From Candidatus Solibacter sp. (GTDB lineage: Bacteria; Acidobacteriota; Terriglobia; Bryobacterales; Bryobacteraceae): a stretch of DNA of 10,853 nucleotides. Position 1 is the stretch's first letter. Every line of letters begins with the position of its first letter. Where the stretch lies: assembly GCA_017883355.1 (NCBI GenBank), contig JADGNS010000067.1, positions 1 through 10,853 of the forward strand. Direction: 5' to 3'. Shown here in pieces: positions 1 to 4,671 of this stretch. The notes beneath the pieces are model-generated. The model was not told where the DNA came from and searched no databases. It saw nothing but the letters and a program-made list of their open reading frames with translations. The position numbers were made by a program, and so were the translations under genes.

Positions 1-1029
1 AGGCTCCGTACTCGCTGCAAGCTCGGGCACGCTGACGGGCGCGGACTCCAGGGCCATCGGCTCCGTCACCACCTCCGCTTCCACCAATACGGGCGTGGAC
101 TCCGGGGCCACAGCCTCTGCCACGGCCACCGCAATCACCGGCACGCCCTCCGGCACGCCCACGTCAACGATAGCTGCTGAGGATGCAGGCGCAGGCTCAG
201 CGGCCGCCGCGGCCGGCGCGGAGCGGATCGCCCCGGCGAACGCGGCGGCGGATGGATAGCGGTCCCTGGCGTCCTTGGCCAGGGCTTTCAACACGACGGC
301 GTCGAGGAACTGCGGGACATTCGGCTGCAGTCCGCTGGGCGCCGCGGGAGCCTGCATAACGTGGGCCATCATGAGTTCGAAGTGACTGCGCGACTCGAAA
401 GGCGGACGGCCGCAGAGCATCTCGTACAGAACCACGCCAGCCGAATACAGGTCGCTGCGATGGTCGAGATCGCGCTCGCCCCTCACCTGCTCGGGAGAAA
501 TGTAGCGGGGGTTGCCCACCACCGCGCCGGATTCGGACGTTCGGGCGGCATCGAGCGGACGCGCCAGAGAGAAATCCGCCAGTTTGCAGAAGCCGCCAGG
601 GCCCAACAGGATGTTCTCGGGCGTGATGTCGCAGTGCACAAAGGATTGCTGGTGAATGCAAGCCAGGGCTTCCAGCAACTGGCCGGCGATATCGAGGGCC
701 TCCCGCCAGTCCAGCGGGCCCAGTTTCAGGCGTTCGGCCAGCGAACGCCAATCCGCCATCTCCGTGGTCATCGCCATGCGCCCCTCGATGGGAACGGCGG
801 TGTAAAACGTGAGGATGTGCGGGTGCGAGAGACGGGCGCGGACGCGCACCTCGCGCAGGAATCGTTCGGCGGCGGCGGGATCGTCGCCGGCAGCTTCGGT
901 CAGCGTCCGCAAACTCTCCACGCGCTGGGCGAGTGTGTTCTCGACGCGGTACTGCACCGCGCTGCGGGAACGCATGACAACATCAAGAAACTTGTACCCG
1001 GAGTAAGTCTGCCCGAGTTCGAACTCCAT
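1..1029 (-). CDS. Ser/Thr protein kinase-like protein, probable pseudokinase (3' end outside window)
   Basis: Read on the minus strand from ATG at 1029, this frame is open to the window edge (343 codons seen). It has a PknB-like kinase fold at about residues 11-265: an alpha-C Glu (E60, in RFLREV), a catalytic loop HCDITPENILL (132-142), ADFSLAR (151-157), ISPEQVRGE and SDLYSAGVVLYEML. Several catalytic positions are changed. The Gly-rich loop reads VMRSRSAVQY, the VAIK Lys appears to be R41, HRD is HCD, the catalytic-loop Lys is T136, and DFG is DFS (D152-S154). D134, N139 and D152 remain. I infer weak or no phosphotransfer and a scaffold or regulatory role. After the domain comes an Ala/Val/Pro/Glu-rich segment that continues out of the window, so any C-terminal membrane or sensor domain is unseen. 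The start is set by AGGAGG at 1043-1038, 8 nt upstream. The frame stays open upstream to another ATG at 1161, but that part has no kinase similarity. Confidence 0.88.
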   Translation of the reverse strand, partial: MEFELGQTYSGYKFLDVVMRSRSAVQYRVENTLAQRVESLRTLTEAAGDDPAAAERFLREVRVRARLSHPHILTFYTAVPIEGRMAMTTEMADWRSLAERLKLGPLDWREALDIAGQLLEALACIHQQSFVHCDITPENILLGPGGFCKLADFSLARPLDAARTSESGAVVGNPRYISPEQVRGERDLDHRSDLYSAGVVLYEMLCGRPPFESRSHFELMMAHVMQAPAAPSGLQPNVPQFLDAVVLKALAKDARDRYPSAAAFAGAIRSAPAAAAAEPAPASSAAIVDVGVPEGVPVIAVAVAEAVAPESTPVLVEAEVVTEPMALESAPVSVPELAASTEP

Positions 1030-1037
1030 CTGGCTGG

Positions 1038-1043
1038 CCTCCT
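1038..1043 (-). promoter_or_regulatory. Shine-Dalgarno of the kinase-like gene
   Basis: A perfect AGGAGG on the minus strand, 8 nt before the ATG at 1029. It decides the start against the in-frame ATG at 1161, which has no such site. Confidence 0.8.
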
Positions 1044-1256
1044 GGCCGGCTCGGCGCCGTCGGCAGAGTGGCAACGCCCACGGCATTCCGCCGCCCGGGA
1101 CCGAGCAAAAGTCAATCATCGTTGCCGGAAACCCCTTGGCACAACAGCCTTGCCGCTCCATCAGGGGCATTCCACGGCAGCCGGCCCGATGGGGAGCGGC
1201 GCCCTGGTTAATCCGGGGTTACCGGCGGGCCGGAAGCCGACCATACCGGAAGCTCG

Positions 1257-1285
1257 ATTCTAGGGCCTGCGGGTAGTAGCGTCAA
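1257..1285 (-). promoter_or_regulatory. Candidate sigma70-type promoter for the kinase-like gene
   Basis: On the minus strand TTGACG (1285-1280) is followed after exactly 17 nt by TAGAAT (1262-1257). Each hexamer matches the consensus at five of six positions. Transcription would start near 1250 and give a leader of about 220 nt before the ATG at 1029. That leader holds a 27-codon open frame (1244-1161) starting only 12 nt after the -10 element; whether it is translated is unknown. The rest of the 1044-1387 gap holds the esterase start region and a palindrome, and nothing else I recognise. Confidence 0.5.
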
Positions 1286-1329
1286 TTTGCCAAACGATAA
1301 CAGAGAAGGCAACACCAAACGATAGCCAT

Positions 1330-1359
1330 GGTAGGGCGGGGCGGCAGGTCTGCCCCACC
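1330..1359. repeat. GC-rich imperfect palindrome, copy 1 (REP-like)
   Basis: GGTAGGGC at 1330-1337 pairs with GCCCCACC at 1352-1359 with one mismatch. Inside lies a smaller dyad GGCA/TGCC (1343-1346 with 1351-1354). It resembles the element at 2651-2678: both start GGT(A/G)GGGC on the plus strand and carry GGCAGG and TGCC blocks. It ends 28 bp before the ATG of the esterase gene. I infer a dispersed intergenic repeat of REP type; with two copies in view the family status is unproven. Confidence 0.45.
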
Positions 1360-1374
1360 GAACCGTCCCGGCAT

Positions 1375-1380
1375 TACAAT
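1375..1380 (+). promoter_or_regulatory. Candidate -10 element of a leaderless esterase mRNA
   Basis: TACAAT (five of six to TATAAT) lies 7 nt before the ATG at 1388, and no Shine-Dalgarno is present. Transcription would begin at or next to the start codon. I see no convincing -35; the expected place falls in the palindrome at 1330-1359, so this is a weak call. Confidence 0.35.
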
Positions 1381-1387
1381 CTTGTAC

Positions 1388-2644
1388 ATGCTGAAACGAA
1401 TCGCGCCACTGCTCCTGGCGGCCTGCCTGCGCTCGACCGCGCAACAGGCGGATGTCCTTTACGACGAAGCCAAGGTCCCCAAGTTTACCCTGCCCGATGT
1501 GTTTGCCCTGCGCAGCGGCGAGCGCATGCGCGACGCCAAGAGCTGGAGCAGCCGGCGCCGTCCGGAGATCCTGGCCCTCTACGAGACGGAAGTTTTCGGC
1601 AAGAGCCCGGCCAAACCGGCCAAGCTGAACTTCGAAGTGAAGGCCGTGGAAAAGGGCGCGCTCGGCGGCAAGGCGGATCGCAAGATCGTAACCGTATACT
1701 TCGGCTCAACCCGCGGAGGCCCCAAGATGGACCTGCTGATCTATCTGCCGGCCGGCGCCCAAAAAGCCGTGCCGGTGTTCCTGGGGCTGAGCTTTTCGGG
1801 CATTCACACCGTGGCGAACGACGCCGGGGTCCCGCTCGCCCCGCGCTGGGTACGCGGCGTGCAAGAGCCGTCGCCCGAGAGTTCGCGAGGGTCGGCCGCG
1901 CAACAGTGGCAGGTGGAGAAGATCCTGGCAGCGGGTTATGGGCTGGCGACCGTGGACTATAACGACATCGAACCGGATTTCGTGGGCGCGATGAAGCATG
2001 GCATCCGTCCGCTCTTCTTCAAGCCGGGGCAAACCGAGCCGGCGGCGGACGAGTGGGGCGCCATCGCCGCCTGGGCGTGGGCGGCCAGCCGCGCCATGGA
2101 CTACCTGGAAACGGATAAAGAGGTCGACGCGCAGCACGTGGCCTTATTCGGTCACTCGCGGCTGGGCAAGACCGCGCTGTGGGCGGGCGCGCAGGATACC
2201 CGGTTTTCGATTGTGATTGCCAACGAAAGCGGCGAGGGCGGCGCGGCCATCAGCCGGCGCAACTTCGGGGAACGCACCAAAGACCTGAATGCGCACTTCC
2301 CCCACTGGTTCGACGGCAATTTCAAAAAGTACAGCGCGCGCGAGGACGAAATGCCGTTCGATTCGCATATGCTGCTGAGCCTCATCGCGCCCCGCGGGCT
2401 TTATGTGGCCAGCGCGGAAGACGACCGGTGGAGCGATCCGCGCGGCGAGTTTCTGGGCGCGGCCAACGCGTCGCCGGTCTGGAAGCTCTTCAGCCGGAAG
2501 GGCATCGAGACCATGGAGATGCCGCCGCTGCATCAGCCGGTGGGCGAACACGTGCGCTACCACATCCGCGCGGGGAAGCACGACGTCACGGCCTACGACT
2601 GGGAACAGTACCTGAAATTCGCCGCCGCCGAATGGCGCCGCTGA
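1388..2644 (+). CDS. Exported CE15 glucuronoyl esterase-like alpha/beta hydrolase
   Basis: A 418-residue protein with the features of bacterial carbohydrate esterase family 15, which cleaves the ester between glucuronic acid of xylan and lignin alcohols. The nucleophile is Ser257 in GHSRLGK; bacterial CE15 members often have HSR where fungal ones have CSR. The catalytic His is His398 in IRAGKHDVTAYDWEQYLKF, near the C-terminus. Glu280 in NESGEGG lies where the fungal acid residue sits, so it is my choice for the acid. Other family blocks seen are PEILALYETEVFGK, FPHWFDGNF and SLIAPRGLYVASAEDDRWSDP. The N-terminus MLKRIAPLLLAACLRSTAQQ is an export signal: Sec cleavage near STA, or a lipoprotein with a short signal and lipobox LAAC (Cys13). 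I chose the ATG at 1388 because the signal begins there; an in-frame ATG at 1328 would add 20 residues encoded by the palindrome. The gene stands alone, divergent from the kinase gene and convergent with arsC. Confidence 0.86.
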   Translation: MLKRIAPLLLAACLRSTAQQADVLYDEAKVPKFTLPDVFALRSGERMRDAKSWSSRRRPEILALYETEVFGKSPAKPAKLNFEVKAVEKGALGGKADRKIVTVYFGSTRGGPKMDLLIYLPAGAQKAVPVFLGLSFSGIHTVANDAGVPLAPRWVRGVQEPSPESSRGSAAQQWQVEKILAAGYGLATVDYNDIEPDFVGAMKHGIRPLFFKPGQTEPAADEWGAIAAWAWAASRAMDYLETDKEVDAQHVALFGHSRLGKTALWAGAQDTRFSIVIANESGEGGAAISRRNFGERTKDLNAHFPHWFDGNFKKYSAREDEMPFDSHMLLSLIAPRGLYVASAEDDRWSDPRGEFLGAANASPVWKLFSRKGIETMEMPPLHQPVGEHVRYHIRAGKHDVTAYDWEQYLKFAAAEWRR

Positions 2645-2650
2645 ACGTTG

Positions 2651-2678
2651 GTGGGGCAGGCGCTTCCGCCTGCCAACC
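2651..2678. repeat. GC-rich palindrome, copy 2 (REP-like or bidirectional terminator)
   Basis: GGCAGGCG (2655-2662) and CGCCTGCC (2667-2674) form a perfect 8-bp stem with a CTTC loop. The element lies in the 61-bp gap between the convergent esterase and arsC genes. Only a short T run (ATTTT) follows on the plus strand and no good T tract on the other, so an intrinsic terminator is possible but not clear. It resembles copy 1 at 1330-1359 in sequence and orientation. Confidence 0.6.
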
Positions 2679-2705
2679 GATTTTCTCGCAGTGCTTCTCA
2701 GCGTC

Positions 2706-3125
2706 TCACGGTCGCGGCTCGGATACGAATTCGCTCAGCCGCCGCGCAATCTGGTCGCGAACTCGGCGGAACTCGGCGAGCCGGTGCGCCTCGTCGCCGG
2801 TGGCGGCCGCCGGATCCTCAAAGCTCCAGTGAATTCGCCGCGTCCCCACCGGGAACACCGGGCAGCTCTCTTTCGCGTGGTCGCACACCGTGATCACATA
2901 ATCGAAATGCTGTCCGGCGAATTCATCGACGTGCTTGGACCAGTGGCCGCGGATATCGATGCCGAGTTCCGCCAGCGCCGCGATGGCTTCCGGCCGGACG
3001 CTGCCGGGGCGCGTCCCCGCGGAGTGCACCTCCAGGCGGTCGCCGGCCATGTGGCGAAGCAGGCCCTCGGCCATCTGGCTGCGCGCCGAGTTGCCGGTGC
3101 AAAGAATCAGCACTCTGGGTTTCAT
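2706..3125 (-). CDS. arsC: Arsenate reductase, thioredoxin-coupled low-molecular-weight phosphatase type
   Basis: A 139-residue cytoplasmic enzyme that reduces arsenate to arsenite. It has the CX5R phosphate loop CTGNSARS (Cys9 to Arg15) near the N-terminus. The two other redox Cys are Cys81 and Cys88 in VCDHAKESCP, and the catalytic Asp104 is in FEDPA. This Cys9/Cys81/Cys88 spacing is that of the Staphylococcus aureus enzyme (Cys10/Cys82/Cys89), in which a disulfide cascade is resolved by thioredoxin. Length is normal for the family. The start is set by the ATGA overlap with the acr3 stop and by a G run (3136-3131) 5 nt before it. It is the last gene of the arsR-acr3-arsC operon and supplies the substrate of the pump. 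Confidence 0.96.
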   Translation of the reverse strand: MKPRVLILCTGNSARSQMAEGLLRHMAGDRLEVHSAGTRPGSVRPEAIAALAELGIDIRGHWSKHVDEFAGQHFDYVITVCDHAKESCPVFPVGTRRIHWSFEDPAAATGDEAHRLAEFRRVRDQIARRLSEFVSEPRP

Positions 3126-4174
3126 GACGTCCCCCCAAACCACTTCCGATTGATCCACAGGGCGACATTCACCAGCGAAATCAGTACCGGCACTTCCACC
3201 AGCGGCCCGATCACGGCGGCGAAGGCGGCGCCGTGATGGATGCCGAACGTGGCGATCGCCACCGCGATGGCAAGTTCGAAGTTGTTGCTCGATGCGGTGA
3301 AGGAGAGCGTAGTGGCCTCCGCGTAATTGGCTCCCACCTTCTTGCTCATCCAGAACGACACGAAGAACATCAGCACGAAGTAGATGGTCAGCGGGATGGC
3401 CACGCGGATCACGTCGAACGGCAGTTGCACGATCATCTCTCCCTTAAGGGAGAACATCACCACGATGGTGAACAATAACGCGATCAAGGTGATGGGACTG
3501 ATCTTCGGGATGAACTTCTTTTCGTACCACTCGCGGCCCCTGGCTTTCTGCAGCGCGAAACGGGTCAGCATGCCGGCCAGGAACGGGATGCCCAGATAGA
3601 TGAAGACGCTCTGTGCAATCGCCGCCATGGAAATGTCCACCTCCACCGCCCGCAGGCCCAGCCACCGGGGCACGGTGGCCAGGAAGAAGTACGAGTAGAC
3701 CGAGAAGAACAGCACCTGGAAAATCGAGTTGAGCGCCACCAGGCCGGCGGCGTACTCACGGTCGCCGCGCGCCAGGTCGTTCCACACGATCACCATGGCG
3801 ATGCAGCGCGCCAGGCCGATCAGAATCAGGCCCGTCATGTATTCGGGCTTGTCGCGCAGCAGCAGCACCGCCAGCGCGAACATCAGGATGGGTCCCACCA
3901 CCCAGTTCTGGACGAGGGAAAGCACCAGGATGCGGCGGTGCTGGAAGACCCGCCCCAGTTCCTCGTATTTCACCTTGGCCAGCGGCGGATACATCATCAG
4001 GATCAGCCCGACGGCGATCGGAATGGATGTAGTGCCGATACTGAAGCGATCCAGAAACGGCACCACGCCGGGGACGAGGTAGCCAAGTCCGACTCCGGCC
4101 GCCATGGCAGCGAAAATCCAGAGTGTGAGATATCGGTCCAGAAAGGAGAGCCGGGAAGTGCTGGTTGTCGCCAT
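3122..4174 (-). CDS. acr3: Arsenite efflux permease, ACR3 family
   Basis: A 350-residue inner-membrane protein with about ten hydrophobic segments, the usual size and shape of Acr3 (BART superfamily), which exports As(III) using the proton gradient. The two residues central to the family are visible: Cys124 in GLARCIAMVIVWNDLA and Glu300 in ASSNNFELAIAVAI. The N-terminus MATTSTSRLSFLDRYLTLWI is typical. I chose ATG at 4174; an in-frame TTG at 4189 would add five residues but lies inside the dyad before the gene. No Shine-Dalgarno is clear, so translation may depend on coupling with arsR, whose stop is 24 nt upstream, or on its own start near the dyad. The TGA (3124-3122) overlaps the arsC ATG. 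Confidence 0.96.
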   Translation of the reverse strand: MATTSTSRLSFLDRYLTLWIFAAMAAGVGLGYLVPGVVPFLDRFSIGTTSIPIAVGLILMMYPPLAKVKYEELGRVFQHRRILVLSLVQNWVVGPILMFALAVLLLRDKPEYMTGLILIGLARCIAMVIVWNDLARGDREYAAGLVALNSIFQVLFFSVYSYFFLATVPRWLGLRAVEVDISMAAIAQSVFIYLGIPFLAGMLTRFALQKARGREWYEKKFIPKISPITLIALLFTIVVMFSLKGEMIVQLPFDVIRVAIPLTIYFVLMFFVSFWMSKKVGANYAEATTLSFTASSNNFELAIAVAIATFGIHHGAAFAAVIGPLVEVPVLISLVNVALWINRKWFGGTS

Positions 4175-4199
4175 ATATTCGTCAAACAACGATTAATAT
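4175..4199. promoter_or_regulatory. 25-bp dyad between arsR and acr3, candidate ArsR operator
   Basis: ATATT (4175-4179) and AATAT (4195-4199) are perfect inverted arms, with matching CGT/ACG triplets inside (4180-4182 and 4189-4191). The dyad fills the whole gap between the arsR stop and the acr3 ATG. It shares ACGATTAA and neighbouring blocks with the region before arsR. ArsR proteins bind imperfect AT-rich dyads, so an internal operator is a reasonable inference. Confidence 0.45.
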
Positions 4200-4209
4200 C
4201 AAAGGATCG
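4189..4209 (+). repeat. Direct repeat flanking arsR, distal copy
   Basis: Read on the plus strand, blocks ACGATTAA (4189-4196), TATCA (4197-4201) and GGATCG (4204-4209) recur in the same order at 4562-4583, with small gaps. This copy overlaps the last codons of arsR and part of the dyad at 4175-4199. Confidence 0.45.
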
Positions 4210-4558
4210 CGGTCAGTGCCCTGAGTCTTCGAAGCACGTTGTGGTTGATGCAGTAGCCCACCCGGGTACCGTCCTGATTGCTGCGGATCAATCCCGCATC
4301 CTTCAGGATTCTCAGGTGCTCGGACACCGTCGATTGGGCCAGCGGAAGTTCTCCAACGATCTGGCTACACACTCTCGCCGGGTTCCGCGACAGCATCCGC
4401 ACAATCCGCACCCGCGCCGGGTGACCCAGGGCCTTTGCCAGTCTGGCGATCTCTTCGTCAGCCTCCGGACCTTCCAGCCCCGGTAGATCGGCCGCCATCG
4501 CCGGCTCGGCCTCCGGGCAGCACAAAGGCTCCGCATCGGATTTCTTTTTGATAGCCAT
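4199..4558 (-). CDS. arsR: Arsenite-responsive repressor, ArsR/SmtB family
   Basis: A 119-residue winged-helix repressor expected to leave its operator on binding As(III). The DNA-binding part is clear: ALGHPARVRIVRML, the recognition helix region LAQSTVSEHLRILKDAGLI, and the wing RSNQDGTRVGYCIN. The classic E. coli ELCVCDLC site in helix 3 is absent. Instead there is a Cys13-Cys14 pair near the N-terminus (EPLCCPEAEP) and Cys64 in ARVCSQIVGEL, an arrangement like Corynebacterium glutamicum ArsR (Cys15, Cys16, Cys55). A further Cys lies in the wing. I chose ATG at 4558; an in-frame TTG at 4597 would add 13 residues, but it coincides with the -35 hexamer. It is the first gene of arsR-acr3-arsC. 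Confidence 0.94.
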   Translation of the reverse strand: MAIKKKSDAEPLCCPEAEPAMAADLPGLEGPEADEEIARLAKALGHPARVRIVRMLSRNPARVCSQIVGELPLAQSTVSEHLRILKDAGLIRSNQDGTRVGYCINHNVLRRLRALTAIL

Positions 4559-4561
4559 TCG

Positions 4562-4583
4562 ACGATTAACGATATCAGGATCG
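4562..4583 (+). repeat. Direct repeat flanking arsR, promoter copy
   Basis: ACGATTAA (4562-4569), TATCA (4573-4577) and GGATCG (4578-4583) match the blocks at 4189-4209. This copy overlaps the -10 of the arsR promoter, the usual place for a repressor site. Confidence 0.45.
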
Positions 4584-4597
4584 AAGATCGCCGTCAA
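4569..4597 (-). promoter_or_regulatory. ars operon promoter
   Basis: On the minus strand TTGACG (4597-4592; five of six) is followed after 17 nt by TATCGT (4574-4569; four of six). Only 10 nt separate the -10 from the arsR ATG, and there is no Shine-Dalgarno, so the mRNA would be leaderless or nearly so. The -10 overlaps the sequence shared with the arsR-acr3 dyad, which would let ArsR block RNA polymerase. Confidence 0.6.
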
Positions 4598-4657
4598 GCG
4601 GTGGCATAAGGCTCCGCCTTGTGCATCCGCGGCGATGCTCGCTCGACGCGCCTAATG

Positions 4658-4663
4658 TATACT
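4658..4663 (+). promoter_or_regulatory. Candidate -10 element of a leaderless metallohydrolase mRNA
   Basis: TATACT (five of six to TATAAT) is directly preceded by TG and lies 8 nt before the ATG at 4672. There is no Shine-Dalgarno and no obvious -35. The 113-bp gap to arsR therefore seems to hold two divergent leaderless-type promoters. Confidence 0.4.
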
Positions 4664-4671
4664 GCTTCCGA

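Noticed and set aside
1030..1161. In-frame extension of the kinase-like gene to an ATG at 1161
   Set aside because: The extra 44 residues lack kinase similarity and no ribosome site precedes 1161, while AGGAGG is 8 nt before the ATG at 1029.
361..1263. 300-codon open frame on the plus strand
   Set aside because: It is antisense to the kinase-like gene, whose minus-strand frame shows clear kinase motifs and a perfect Shine-Dalgarno. The plus-strand product has no recognisable domain; high GC leaves long antisense frames open.
1328..1387. Earlier ATG for the esterase gene
   Set aside because: The added 20 residues are encoded by the palindrome and would hide the signal peptide that starts at 1388.
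2651..2678. CRISPR or insertion-sequence end at the palindrome
   Set aside because: Only two diverged copies over 1.3 kb, no regular spacing, and no transposase or Cas gene nearby.
4559..4597. TTG start for arsR giving 13 more residues
   Set aside because: The TTG is part of the -35 hexamer TTGACG; a transcript from this promoter could not include it.
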